From Phycisphaerales bacterium (GTDB taxonomy: Bacteria > Planctomycetota > Phycisphaerae > UBA1845): a stretch of 64,000 nucleotides of DNA. The stretch spans positions 60,126 through 124,125 of the forward strand of contig JACKHH010000007.1 in assembly GCA_020639095.1 (NCBI GenBank). The letters run 5' to 3'. This document shows, piece after piece, positions 1 through 9,001 of the stretch. Every line of letters starts with the position of its first letter. Within the stretch, counting starts at the first letter, position 1. The notes under the pieces were generated by a model that did no database searches, was not told where the DNA came from, and saw nothing but the letters and a program-made list of their open reading frames with translations. Made by a program: the position numbers and the translations under genes.

Positions 1-633
1 ATCGAGGAATTCAGCGAACTGGGTGCCGGGTTCCGCATCGCCATGCGCGACCTGGAGATTCGCGGCGCGGGCAACATCCTCGGTCCCGAGCAAAGCGGGC
101 ACATCACAGCCGTCGGATACGACATGTATTGCCGCCTGCTCGACAAAGCCGTTCGCGGCCTGCGCGACGAGCCCGACCCCATCGGCCCGCCCGTGCACCT
201 GGAGATCGGGATCGGCGCGTACATTCCCAAGAGCTATATTCCCTCGGAACGAAGTCGCATCGACATCTATCGCCGCACCGTCGCTTGCCGTACCCTGGAC
301 GATCTGCGTCAACTCGAAACCGACGTCGCGGACGCCTTCGGTCCCGTACCGCAGGCCGTACAACGATTGATGGAACTCGCGGAGATTCGCGTGCTGGCGC
401 GCCGGTGGAAGATCGCGTCGATTGTGGTGGAAGCCCCCGACATCATCTTCAACGTCACCGACCTCGCCCATGTACAGACGCTCTTCGCCGACGCCAGTGG
501 AACCGTGCGCATGCCCGACCCGCGTACCGTCCACCTGCGCCTGCGGGACGCCTACTTCGAGCCGCCGACCCTGCTGAGCTTCCTACGCCGCCTACTGGCC
601 AAAGACCCAGTAGCCAAGGAGACCGTAGCATGA
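1..633 (+). CDS. mfd: Transcription-repair coupling factor Mfd, C-terminal fragment
   Basis: This is the last 210 residues of an open frame that enters from the left edge, so the start is outside the window. The segment MRDLEIRGAGNILG followed by EQSGHITAVGYDMYC is the hallmark end of the Mfd translocase motor. The rest matches the C-terminal D7 regulatory domain of TRCF proteins. Mfd is a cytoplasmic ATPase that removes RNA polymerase stalled at DNA lesions and recruits UvrA. The last codons overlap the next gene by four bases (ATGA), so the two are probably translationally coupled. Identification rests on motif recognition. Confidence 0.93.
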   Translation: MEEFSELGAGFRIAMRDLEIRGAGNILGPEQSGHITAVGYDMYCRLLDKAVRGLRDEPDPIGPPVHLEIGIGAYIPKSYIPSERSRIDIYRRTVACRTLDDLRQLETDVADAFGPVPQAVQRLMELAEIRVLARRWKIASIVVEAPDIIFNVTDLAHVQTLFADASGTVRMPDPRTVHLRLRDAYFEPPTLLSFLRRLLAKDPVAKETVA

Positions 634-1961
634 AGAAAATCCGAGCCGCGACTGTCAGGGAGCGGAGCAATAGCAGCACCGACCGACCGGTAGTCCACCG
701 TTCCACACACGAGGTCGTAACCCAATCAGAACCCCCTGCGCCAGCAGGGGGCCAAGCAACGAAACCGCCCCGCGCGCAGTTCCACCGTGCAATCTGCCTG
801 GCCACCACCGTCCTCCTGCTAGCCGTGACCGGCTGCAAAGGCCCCGAAAAGAAGGAAGACAAGAACGCGACCGTTACACCGCCGCAGAAGCGCAAGGTCA
901 TCGAAGCCGCACGCCGCGACATGCTTCGCGAAGAACGCGAGCCCGCCGCCGTCGACGACACCGAACCGGTCGAGGTCCTCTTCGTCAACGACGACGCCAT
1001 CACCGTCGACGACATCCTCAAGTGGGCTCGCCCCAAGCTCGACGAACTCCGCAAGGAAGTCTCAGCCGATGAGTATCAATCGCGCATGATCGAACTCCTC
1101 CGCGCCGAGATCCGCGCCCAAGCCGAGCGCCGCCTCATCTCCCAGGTAGCGCGCAAGGACATCGGCGACCAGATGAACGAACGCCTCGAGCAGTTCGTCG
1201 ATGGCCGCATCCGCGACATCGTCAATTCGGACCATGGAGGCCGGGAGTCTAGATATCGCGACTGGCTGCGCGAGCGCGGCATCACCCCCGAGGAGGATCG
1301 CGAGCGCATCAAGCGCGAGATGATCGTCGTCGGCTACTTGCAGCGCATGGTCGGTCCGAAAGTCGCGGAACCCACGCGCCGCGAGATCGAGCGCTTCCAC
1401 CAGGACTATATTGCGTCGCAGCAGGAGAAGCAGAAGCGGCGCATGCTGCTCATCGACATTCCCTACGGCGACACCGATGCCGCCGGCGAAAGACTGTCGC
1501 CGCCGATAACGCTGAGCGCTGCCAGAAACCGCGCGGAGCAAGCCATGACCAAGTTGCGCGCCGGGGACGATTTCAGCACGGTCGCCGCTCAGTATTCGCA
1601 GGGGATTAACGGCTACAACGGCGGTGATTGGGGTTGGGTGACGCGCGAAGGCGTTCGGCCTCGCTGGGAGAAGGCGGTGGATGAACTGTATCGCCTAGGT
1701 GAAAACCAGTACTCCGATATTATCCAAACGGATGACGCGCTTTTCATCGTCGATTGTGCCGAAATAGAGCACCTGGACGTGCCGTCGTTTGAAGAACTTC
1801 AACCGAAACTTATCGAGGCCTTCAAACAGCAGCAGTACGAGCTGCTCGCGCGTGAGTTGGTCGGTGAGCTTTTTGCCAAGGCCGACGTCCGTCCGGAGAA
1901 CCCCGGACGCTTCCTCCGCGCCGTCGTGGAAGCCGCCCAAGGCCCCGTCGCTATGCGTTGA
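630..1961 (+). CDS. PpiC/SurA-type peptidyl-prolyl isomerase lipoprotein
   Basis: A 443-residue protein starting at the ATG that overlaps the mfd stop. The reading frame stays open further upstream, but that part lies inside mfd. A hydrophobic stretch ending in the lipobox LAVTGC (around residue 70) predicts an envelope lipoprotein. Residues about 110-250 look like a SurA N-terminal chaperone helix region. A parvulin domain spans about 270-380 (GDDFSTVAAQYSQG, GGDWGWV). It would help fold exported proteins, which fits a genome rich in secreted enzymes. Odd point: about 50 polar residues precede the lipoprotein signal, and this stretch contains a perfect DNA hairpin (732-751). No alternative in-frame ATG, GTG or TTG exists between 630 and the signal, so the start is kept. 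Confidence 0.85.
   Translation: MKKIRAATVRERSNSSTDRPVVHRSTHEVVTQSEPPAPAGGQATKPPRAQFHRAICLATTVLLLAVTGCKGPEKKEDKNATVTPPQKRKVIEAARRDMLREEREPAAVDDTEPVEVLFVNDDAITVDDILKWARPKLDELRKEVSADEYQSRMIELLRAEIRAQAERRLISQVARKDIGDQMNERLEQFVDGRIRDIVNSDHGGRESRYRDWLRERGITPEEDRERIKREMIVVGYLQRMVGPKVAEPTRREIERFHQDYIASQQEKQKRRMLLIDIPYGDTDAAGERLSPPITLSAARNRAEQAMTKLRAGDDFSTVAAQYSQGINGYNGGDWGWVTREGVRPRWEKAVDELYRLGENQYSDIIQTDDALFIVDCAEIEHLDVPSFEELQPKLIEAFKQQQYELLARELVGELFAKADVRPENPGRFLRAVVEAAQGPVAMR
732..751. repeat. Perfect hairpin inside the 5' end of the PpiC gene
   Basis: The arms CCCCCTG (732-738) and CAGGGGG (745-751) are exact reverse complements around the six-base loop CGCCAG. It sits in the poorly conserved N-terminal extension of the lipoprotein. 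It could be a REP-like intergenic element absorbed into the frame; no second copy was noticed in the window. Confidence 0.55.
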
Positions 1962-2372
1962 ACGTACCACCAAGAAACCGTTGAGTGACCCCTCAAACCG
2001 GCACTCAAATAGGGGGCGCGGATACCCCATTTTCGGTAGAAAACAGCATGCGAAACGTTATCGGTCGCGCAGGCCCACCGTCCTCTCGGCGCGAATCCCA
2101 GCGTCTCGCTAACCAGTTTAAAACAAACAACTTACATCGAACGAATGCGACGCCGCCGACGCCGTGCCGAGACAAATCCGAACCCCATCCGGCGATAATC
2201 TTCACAACGCCAATCGAAAATTAATGTTTCCAGGATTTAGCTCTTGAAATGGGCAACCTGAACGAGCATAATCAGGCAACGTGGGTAAAGAAGCACTCGG
2301 GCATTTGAGGGGATGCCCGGCGCCGATGCGGCTATTCAGCCGCGATCCGAGAGAGACTACGGAAGGTTTGAG

Positions 2373-2432
2373 AGAGAGTGGGACAGATTCCGTGCGTGAG
2401 CGCGCGGGTTCTGTCGTGCTCTCTTTTGTTTT
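2373..2432 (+). terminator. Terminator-like hairpin with T-rich tail
   Basis: Arms 2373-2387 and 2410-2424 pair over about 15 positions (GAGAG outside, GGACAGA/TCTGTC inside, with a short mismatched or wobble section). TTTTGTTTTG follows immediately. No protein gene lies just upstream, so it either ends an unknown RNA or attenuates transcription into the PEP-CTERM gene at 2727. Confidence 0.55.
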
Positions 2433-2462
2433 GCTGTAACTGTCGTACCAATGGTGTGAACT

Positions 2463-2504
2463 GAAGTAAGTCGTTTGCTGAAGTAAGGCGTTTACGGAAG
2501 TAAG
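2463..2504 (+). repeat. Three GAAGTAAG direct repeats at 17-bp period
   Basis: GAAGTAAG occurs at 2463, 2480 and 2497, exactly 17 bp apart; the flanking CGTTT is shared by the first two intervals. The array lies about 220 bp upstream of the PEP-CTERM start and could be an iteron-like binding site for a regulator. Confidence 0.5.
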
Positions 2505-2711
2505 CAGTACCAGCGGCCAGTTGAGTTTTGCCAGTTGATGTTAAAGACGTGTGCAGTTGGTCAGGGAAAGCTGTTCAGTCAACAAAAGTCGTGGCACATT
2601 GTTGCTCGTTGTGGGCATCGGCTACCAGGCTGATCGAAGGGCGAGCAGGGTTGATATTTCGCGGAGGATGAGCCGGCGGATCTCTCACCGCCGTGTCTCG
2701 AAAGGCTCTCT

Positions 2712-2717
2712 AGGAGG
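2712..2717 (+). promoter_or_regulatory. Ribosome binding site AGGAGG that selects the 2727 start
   Basis: A perfect AGGAGG sits only 3 nt from the ATG at 2721 but 9 nt from the ATG at 2727, so the second ATG is the better start. CTCTCT lies directly in front of it (2706-2711), as seen before other PEP-CTERM genes here. Confidence 0.7.
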
Positions 2718-2726
2718 ACAATGATT

Positions 2727-3458
2727 ATGCGAAAGATGCTAGCAGTTGCTGTGGTGCTGTGCTTGGCTGCGATGCCGGCAATGGCGGCCGTGGGTAACGT
2801 TTCCCCGGTTTCGACAAGCACGTTGCCCGTGTCGAAGTACAATGCCCAGACCGGTCAGCTCACACCGACCACGTTGGGTTCGCGTGCTGGCGGCACCATC
2901 TACCAGGACTTCACCCAGAGCGGTTACTTCCTGGGTCAGGGCCTCACGGCCAGCTACACCCCGGCGGTTGGCGATGACATTCACGCGACCGCTGCCGGAA
3001 CGATGACGTCGTTCACGTTTGCGTACGTTCTTCCGTCCGCAACGGCCAGCGGTTTCCCGAACTCCGGTTCGGCGGTGACGATCAACTTCCACGCGAACAC
3101 GGCCGCTGATGGCCTGGTTCCGCCGTTCCCGGCCACCCCGGGCTTCTTCTCGATCAACGTCACGGGCCTGCCGACCGGCACGCACGCGATCGCGGTCACC
3201 GGCCTGTCGGTTCCCGTCGGCACCGATTTCTGGATCGAGCAGGACTGGGCGGCCAACGGTGTTCTCCGTGGTGGTCCGATCCTTTCGACCTCGGGCGGAA
3301 CGATTGGCTACAGCCACTCGATCTTCTCGCAGACCGGCTCGACCTGGACGCTGCCGATTTGGGCGGACTTCTTCCTGGCCGTCAATATCGTTCCGGAGCC
3401 GGCTTCGATCGGTCTCCTGGCGTTCGGCGGTCTGGTCGTCCTGCGTCGTCGTCGCTAA
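2727..3458 (+). CDS. PEP-CTERM sorting-domain protein
   Basis: A 243-residue secreted protein. A signal peptide (MRKMLAVAVVLCLAAMPAMA) opens it. The C-terminus has VPEPAS, a hydrophobic helix and a terminal RRRR, the PEP-CTERM tripartite signal recognised by exosortase-type enzymes. The middle is Thr/Ser/Gly-rich with beta-strand character and no enzyme motif. Such proteins are exported and are thought to be attached to or released into extracellular matrix. The gene appears monocistronic: its own strong ribosome site upstream and an intrinsic terminator 85 bp downstream. No exosortase gene is in the window. Function beyond sorting is unknown. Confidence 0.88.
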   Translation: MRKMLAVAVVLCLAAMPAMAAVGNVSPVSTSTLPVSKYNAQTGQLTPTTLGSRAGGTIYQDFTQSGYFLGQGLTASYTPAVGDDIHATAAGTMTSFTFAYVLPSATASGFPNSGSAVTINFHANTAADGLVPPFPATPGFFSINVTGLPTGTHAIAVTGLSVPVGTDFWIEQDWAANGVLRGGPILSTSGGTIGYSHSIFSQTGSTWTLPIWADFFLAVNIVPEPASIGLLAFGGLVVLRRRR

Positions 3459-3542
3459 TGCGACTCCGAATCGGGTTGGAGGCTGCGGAGGCTACGGCCT
3501 GACGCGGTTATCGGCCTGATCTAGAATCAAATAGCACACAAG

Positions 3543-3575
3543 AACCCCGCTTCCTCGTGAAGCGGGGTTTTTTTG
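3543..3575 (+). terminator. Intrinsic terminator of the PEP-CTERM gene
   Basis: A perfect 10-bp stem (AACCCCGCTT 3543-3552, AAGCGGGGTT 3560-3569) with a 7-nt loop is followed by a T run. It is the clearest Rho-independent terminator in the window. Confidence 0.92.
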
Positions 3576-3600
3576 TTTTCAGGTCGAACCAATCAGGATT

Positions 3601-3623
3601 CGACAACACATAAAGTATTGTCG
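3601..3623. promoter_or_regulatory. Inverted repeat CGACAA-N11-TTGTCG
   Basis: Exact 6-bp arms at 3601-3606 and 3618-3623 in the 299-bp gap between the terminator and the next gene. The spacing suits a dimeric repressor site for the gene at 3758, but no regulator can be named. Confidence 0.35.
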
Positions 3624-3757
3624 CAGTTGGGACTATGCGCGCGGGCGGTTTGACCATCGCGCGAACCGAAAATAAGATCGTCCCTTTTGGGAAACAATGT
3701 CGGTCGACGTCGAGGTGAATTCTCGGCGCGCCGTATCACGCCATCGGGGTAAATCAG

Positions 3758-6211
3758 GTGAGTGAATCGGACGCTCCTAAGGAAGTGAATCGCCAGTCTG
3801 GTCGTCGGCCCCGCGCTTGGTGGCAGTGGCTGATCGGTGGCGGGGCGCTTGCCGCGGCCGTGTTGTTTACGGTCCTGCGCATGTTCCCGGGTCTGGTGCC
3901 CGCGCGCTATCGCGTGCCGGTCATCAAGGTCTCCTCAGAATTGGCTGCGGTGGACCATCTGGAGGTCGCCAAGGGCGCGAGTGGCGGTAACCTGCTACTC
4001 ATCACCCTGGATACCACCCGGGCGGACCGCCTCGGGTGCTACGGCAACAAGTCGATTGAGACGCCGAATCTGGATGGTCTCGCGAGGGCCGGCGCACTCT
4101 TCACCCACGCGTACACGCCCGTGCCAGTGACGTTGCCCTCGCATTCAACCATGATGACGGGCCTGTATCCTTCGCACCACGGTGCCCGGATCAACGCTTT
4201 GACTGCCTTGGCGGACAACCATGTGACGCTTGCGGAGACGCTCGCCGGCAAGGGGTACCAGACGGCCGCTTTCGTTTCCGCGTTCGTTTTGGATCGCCGT
4301 TTCGGAATTGCGCAGGGCTTCGATACGTACAACATCAAACTTGAGACGGAGACGGAACATTGGGCGGCGATCGCGGAGCGGCGGGGCGATGCGACCTGTG
4401 ATGCCGCGCTGGCGTGGCTGGAACAATCGCGGTCGGCGGACAAGCCGTTCTTCATGTGGGTGCACTTCTTTGACGCGCACTGGCGATATCAACCGCCGTC
4501 GCCGTTCGCGGAACAGTATAAGGATTTTCCCTATGACGGGGAGATCGCGTTCGTCGATGCACAAGTGGGTCGTTTGCTCGATGCTTTGCGGGAGTCGGGC
4601 GCCCTGAAGGACACGCTGGTGGTGGTGGCTGGTGACCACGGCGAGTCGCTGGGGCAGCACAATGAGGAATCGCACGGCACGCTGGTTTATGACCCTACGA
4701 TGCACGTGCCGCTGATTTTTAGCGGCGGGCCGACGCTTGCGAGCAAGGGCGTGTATCTCGACGCGCCGGTCAATCTGGTTGACCTGGCGCCGACGACGTT
4801 GTCGCTTCTGGGTATGCCAGCCCTTGAGGGCGTCGACGGAGTCGACCTCACCAAGCCGCAGAAGGGGGATCGCACCTTCTACTTCAATACACTTGAAGGC
4901 ATGGCGGAGTACGGCTGGACGCCTTTTGTGGGCGTTCAACGGGGATTTCTCAAGTACATCCACGGCCCGACGGACGAGTTGTACGACTTGAAGGCTGATC
5001 CGGTGGAAGCGAACGACCTCCTGGCATCGCAGCCGGACGTCGTGAAGGAACTGCGCGAGGCGGGCGAAGCGTTCTACGAGGGTTCGCTTGAGAACGCGTT
5101 TGTGATGACCGGTATCGCGCAGCTTGCGCCGGAAGAGATTGAGAAACTCAAAGCGTTGGGATACTTGGTAGGTGGTGGCACCCACACGTACGGGGAGACC
5201 GAACTTCTCGATCCCAAGAAGTACATGCCATTGATGCGCGAGGTGAACACGGCCTTTGATGTCACCGAGGAAAACTGGCAAGAGCGCGGAATTGAACGCG
5301 TGAAGAAAATCGTCGCGGCGCATCCGGAGTTCTACATCGCGCACCGCGAATTGGGGGCTGCGTATACGACGATTGGAAAACTGGACGACGCGGCGCGCGA
5401 GTTCCAGACTTGCTTGGAATACAACCCGAACATGACTGCGGTCAAAGGGTTTCTGGCTGCGGTGAAGACGCGGCAGGGTTATCACAAGGAAGCGATTGAG
5501 CTTTATAAGGAGATCGTTGCGGAACTCCCGAATGACGGACGCAGCCTCGCGTTGCTGGGTGCTCTCCTGGTGAAGCACGGCCAATTCCCTGATGCGTTGC
5601 CCTACCTGATGCGCGCACAGGCGGTGATGCCGCTGCACCCGGATGTGGCCATGGACCTCGCCAAGGTGTACATGGCGATGGGCAAGCCGGACGAAGCGAT
5701 CGCAGAACTTCGCGCGGTGGTTGCCAAGGCTCCGAGTAACGAACGCTTGCGACTTTACCTGGTGAAGACGTTGCGCAATTCGCGTCGCTTCGAGGAAGCG
5801 GTCGAAGTTTTGCGCGACGCCTATGGGCGAGAACCTGAGAATATCGCAACAGCAGCCACGCTGGCGCTGGTTCTGACGGAATGGAAGGACCCGTCACGTG
5901 GTCACCAGCGCGAAGCCGTGGCGATCCTCGAGAAGGTCAACGAGCAGACGCATCAGAAGGATGCGCAGTACATGCATGCCTTGGGTCGGGCATATGCAAG
6001 TGTTCGGAGATTGGATGACGCGGTGCGTGTGTCGCAGCAAGCACAGATCCTTGCAGCCAACTCAAATCGCACGGCGCTTGCCGGGATCATCGACCGGGAG
6101 CTTGCGGCGTTCATTGTCGCGCGTGACCAACTTGCCAAGGGGAAAGAGCCGGACGACCTGTTCGAATTCAACACGGACTCCGAGGAAATCTCCGAAGGCA
6201 GCGCGGAGTAG
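3758..6211 (+). CDS. Membrane-anchored alkaline-phosphatase-superfamily (sulfatase-like) hydrolase with TPR tail
   Basis: An 817-residue protein starting at GTG, with GGGG 8-9 nt upstream. It has one N-terminal membrane segment (about residues 25-45) and then a sulfatase/phosphodiesterase fold (about 70-440). Metal-site motifs are LDTTRADRLG near residue 85 and AGDHGES near 292. About nine TPR-like helices pairs follow (about 515-790). The nucleophile position, normally Cys or Ser in C/S-x-P-x-R of formylglycine sulfatases, reads T-L-P-S-H here, with Thr125. A Thr nucleophile is typical of nucleotide pyrophosphatase/phosphodiesterase relatives, so a sulfatase role is doubtful. The substrate is unknown. 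The next gene, 39 bp downstream, is a paralog and probably shares the operon. Confidence 0.82.
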   Translation: MSESDAPKEVNRQSGRRPRAWWQWLIGGGALAAAVLFTVLRMFPGLVPARYRVPVIKVSSELAAVDHLEVAKGASGGNLLLITLDTTRADRLGCYGNKSIETPNLDGLARAGALFTHAYTPVPVTLPSHSTMMTGLYPSHHGARINALTALADNHVTLAETLAGKGYQTAAFVSAFVLDRRFGIAQGFDTYNIKLETETEHWAAIAERRGDATCDAALAWLEQSRSADKPFFMWVHFFDAHWRYQPPSPFAEQYKDFPYDGEIAFVDAQVGRLLDALRESGALKDTLVVVAGDHGESLGQHNEESHGTLVYDPTMHVPLIFSGGPTLASKGVYLDAPVNLVDLAPTTLSLLGMPALEGVDGVDLTKPQKGDRTFYFNTLEGMAEYGWTPFVGVQRGFLKYIHGPTDELYDLKADPVEANDLLASQPDVVKELREAGEAFYEGSLENAFVMTGIAQLAPEEIEKLKALGYLVGGGTHTYGETELLDPKKYMPLMREVNTAFDVTEENWQERGIERVKKIVAAHPEFYIAHRELGAAYTTIGKLDDAAREFQTCLEYNPNMTAVKGFLAAVKTRQGYHKEAIELYKEIVAELPNDGRSLALLGALLVKHGQFPDALPYLMRAQAVMPLHPDVAMDLAKVYMAMGKPDEAIAELRAVVAKAPSNERLRLYLVKTLRNSRRFEEAVEVLRDAYGREPENIATAATLALVLTEWKDPSRGHQREAVAILEKVNEQTHQKDAQYMHALGRAYASVRRLDDAVRVSQQAQILAANSNRTALAGIIDRELAAFIVARDQLAKGKEPDDLFEFNTDSEEISEGSAE

Positions 6212-6250
6212 ACGTCGTAGTGACGAACGGTCAACACCCTTACCAACCTG

Positions 6251-8863
6251 ATGATTGAAGACATGCAGAATTCCAGCTCAGACTGTCGTATGCGTGAGAC
6301 GGGTCGATTGAGCATTGTCCGACGCATTGCGCTCCTGGCGTGCGCGATCGCTTTCGTGATACTGTCCGGCGGCTGCAAACCCGACCAGAACGCGAAGACC
6401 GAGGTTGATGCTTCCGCAAAGTCGTCACGCAAGGGTGGTCAGCCGAACGTCGTGCTCATTTCGATGGACACCACGCGTCCGGACTACCTGGGATGCTACG
6501 GTAGTCCGGTTACGAAGACGCCCAACATCGACCGGCTGGCGAAAGCGGGAACGATGTTCACGCAATGCACGACAGCCGCTCCGCTGACGGCGGTTTCGCA
6601 TTCGTCGATGCTCACGGGCGTGTTCCCGCCGGTGCATGGCGTGCGCGACAACGGTCCGTACATTTTGCACCCGGCGAACGAGACGTTGGCCGAGGCGCTG
6701 TCGGCTGAGGGTTACTTCACGGGCGCGTCGGTGGCAGCCGTCGTGCTCAATCGCGAAATCGGACTGAATCAGGGCTTCGATGTTTACTCCGACTTCTACG
6801 ACCGACGCGAGTCGAAGGAATCTGCCGATGCGCGCGCGGGCAATGATCGACTCGGTTCCGAGATCGCCGAGGACGGAATCGCGATGCTGCGAGCGCACAA
6901 GGATGAGTCCTTCTTCCTGTTTCTGCATTTTTTCGATCCGCACAGTCCGTACGAGCCCCCGGAGCCATTCCGGAATCAGTACGACGAGAAGTACGTGGCG
7001 GAGATCGCGTATGCCGACGCGCAGATTGGGAAAGTCCTTGACGAGATCGACAACCTGGGACTGACGGACAACACGCTCGTGGTGCTCACGGCAGACCATG
7101 GCGAGAGTCGCTGGGAGCATGGCGAAGAGACGCACGCTGCGTTCGTGTACGACGCGACGGTGCATATTGGTCTGATCATGCGCTATCCCAAGGTCATTCC
7201 GGCGGAGCAGACGGTGGGGGCGCAGGTTCGCGTTGTGGACGTGACCCCGACGATTCTGGACTACCTCGGCGTCGGAGTTGACGGGTTCCATTACCTTCAG
7301 GGGACGACACTCCGCCCGTTGATTACCGGCGAAGAGACGGACCTGGGGTTGCCGGCATACAGCGAGACGTTCTACACGCGCAACGGTTTGGGATTCTCCA
7401 TACTTCGCGGGTATCGCCATGACGGTTGGAAGTACATTCACGCGCCCAAGCCGGAGCTTTACGACCTGCGGAAAGACCCCAAGGAACTCGACAACGTCAT
7501 CGATCAGTTCCCCGCAAAGGCCGAACAGTTGCGTGAGGAACTGCGGACATTCCTCGCTGAGTCGCCGAAGCTCGATCGTTCGGGCGGTAATACGGCTGCG
7601 CAGGTAAGCGACAGCGTGGCAAAAATGCAGGCGCTGGGTTACCTCACCACCGACGCTTCCGCGGCGGAGAAGGACAGCGAGACCGATGAGCTTGCGATGT
7701 TTGAGCCCGTCGGTAGGGACCCCAAGGACTATACCGAGCTGCTGACTTTGGTGTCGCAAACGCTGGGTCGGGTCCACATTGAGGATCCCAAGACTGAGGA
7801 GATGCTGCTGAAGTGCATCGAGTTGGCGCCGGATCCGGATCGCGGATTCGGCTGGGCGTTTGTTTCGCTTGGCGGAATGTGCGTGAAACAGGAGCGCTAC
7901 GACGATGCAATCAAGTGGTACAAGCGCGCACTGAATCTGAGCCCCACCGACGGTCGGATTCTGACGTCGCTGGCGGAGACCCTCTGGCGCGCGGGGCACA
8001 CGGAAGACGCGAAGCTGATGCTGGAGCGCGCATTGGAGTTGCAGCCAGTGTACGCCCACACCTACCTGACGTTGGGGCGCATGAAGCTGGCTGATGGCAA
8101 GTTGCCGGAGGCTTTGGAACTCATGCAGAAAGCGCTCGAAATCGATCCGAGCCTGCCTCCGGCGCACCGCTGCATGGGCTTTATTCATGTGGTGCAGGGC
8201 GACGCGCGGAAAGCGCGCGAAGAATATGCCCGGGCGGTGTCCGCGGCGCCCGACATGCCGATGTGGCATCAGGAGTATGCTGATCTGTTGCAAGTGATGC
8301 AGGAGCCGGAAGAGGCGCTCAAGGAATACGAGGCGTGGGCCAAGATCGAGCCGGACAAAGCGCTTGCGTACGCCGGTATTGGTGATTCCTACCGTGCAAT
8401 GCATCGCGTGGAAGAGGCGCTCGCGAACTATCGTAAAGCGTACGAGATGGACCCCACGCTGGTGACACTTTGCGACGCGTATGGTCAGTTGCTTCTGGAG
8501 CAGGGGTCAGCCGCTGAGGCGGTCGTTGTTCTGCGCAAGGGGCTCGAAACTGCCCCGAATCATCCGAACCTGGCGAACAACCTCGCCTGGCTGCTTGCCA
8601 CGTCCAAGGACGACAGCATCCGCAATGGGGCTGAGGCGGTGACATTGGCGGAGGCTGCCTGCGCTGCGACAAACCGGACGAATCCGAACTTTCTCGATAC
8701 GTTGGGGGCTGCCTACGCCGAGGCTGGGCGTTTTGACGATGCGATCAAAACGGTCGAGGAAGTTATCAAGGCGGCGACGGACGGCGGGTTTGATTCGCTT
8801 CTGAGCGACGCCAAAGCACACTTGGCGCTCTATCGCAGCGGCAAGCCGGTACGCAGCTCGTAG
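6251..8863 (+). CDS. Second sulfatase-like/phosphodiesterase-like lipoprotein with TPR tail
   Basis: An 870-residue paralog of the preceding protein. The N-terminus ends in lipobox ILSGGC, predicting a lipid anchor in place of the membrane helix. The catalytic domain has ISMDTTRPDYLGCYG (about residue 70), the nucleophile region T-A-V-S-H with Thr113, and TADHGES (about 280). As in its neighbour, the Cys/Ser needed for formylglycine is replaced by Thr and the Arg by His. TPR motifs fill about 500-830. ATG at 6251 is used; later in-frame ATGs at 6263 and 6290 would only shorten the region before the signal. Tandem duplicates with different anchors suggest a membrane-facing complex assembled through the TPRs. 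Substrate unknown. Confidence 0.82.
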   Translation: MIEDMQNSSSDCRMRETGRLSIVRRIALLACAIAFVILSGGCKPDQNAKTEVDASAKSSRKGGQPNVVLISMDTTRPDYLGCYGSPVTKTPNIDRLAKAGTMFTQCTTAAPLTAVSHSSMLTGVFPPVHGVRDNGPYILHPANETLAEALSAEGYFTGASVAAVVLNREIGLNQGFDVYSDFYDRRESKESADARAGNDRLGSEIAEDGIAMLRAHKDESFFLFLHFFDPHSPYEPPEPFRNQYDEKYVAEIAYADAQIGKVLDEIDNLGLTDNTLVVLTADHGESRWEHGEETHAAFVYDATVHIGLIMRYPKVIPAEQTVGAQVRVVDVTPTILDYLGVGVDGFHYLQGTTLRPLITGEETDLGLPAYSETFYTRNGLGFSILRGYRHDGWKYIHAPKPELYDLRKDPKELDNVIDQFPAKAEQLREELRTFLAESPKLDRSGGNTAAQVSDSVAKMQALGYLTTDASAAEKDSETDELAMFEPVGRDPKDYTELLTLVSQTLGRVHIEDPKTEEMLLKCIELAPDPDRGFGWAFVSLGGMCVKQERYDDAIKWYKRALNLSPTDGRILTSLAETLWRAGHTEDAKLMLERALELQPVYAHTYLTLGRMKLADGKLPEALELMQKALEIDPSLPPAHRCMGFIHVVQGDARKAREEYARAVSAAPDMPMWHQEYADLLQVMQEPEEALKEYEAWAKIEPDKALAYAGIGDSYRAMHRVEEALANYRKAYEMDPTLVTLCDAYGQLLLEQGSAAEAVVVLRKGLETAPNHPNLANNLAWLLATSKDDSIRNGAEAVTLAEAACAATNRTNPNFLDTLGAAYAEAGRFDDAIKTVEEVIKAATDGGFDSLLSDAKAHLALYRSGKPVRSS

Positions 8864-9001
8864 CGATCAGCCCGCGTTGCCCAGCGACACGCCGCTGCGT
8901 CCCATAGAATCGATTTCCCTACTCCGACTGAAGCGGCTTGTTTGGCAGTTGCACGTTTTGCGCTGCGCAATTCCGCGGGTCCAACGTCGCGCGATACATT
9001 C

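Larger units (their letters stand above)
1962..2726. other. 765-bp non-coding interval, possible structured leader or small RNA
   Basis: No convincing gene was found; short open frames here lack ribosome sites. The interval holds several small hairpins (for example GCGGCT-ATTC-AGCCGC near 2327-2342), a terminator-like structure (2373-2432), three GAAGTAAG repeats (2463-2504) and a strong ribosome site at its end. A transcript ending at 2432 independently of the downstream PEP-CTERM gene is possible. Confidence 0.45.

Noticed and set aside
2220..2432. Known riboswitch, SRP RNA or 6S RNA
   Set aside because: Conserved cores of c-di-GMP-I, TPP, SRP and similar RNAs were looked for by eye and not found.
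4145..5638. 497-codon minus-strand frame opposite the first phosphohydrolase
   Set aside because: Antisense shadow of a well-supported gene.
6425..8404. 659-codon minus-strand frame opposite the second phosphohydrolase
   Set aside because: Antisense shadow with Arg/His-rich composition and no recognisable domain.
3758..8863. Formylglycine-dependent sulfatase annotation for the two tandem genes
   Set aside because: The required Cys/Ser and Arg of the sulfatase signature are Thr and His in both.
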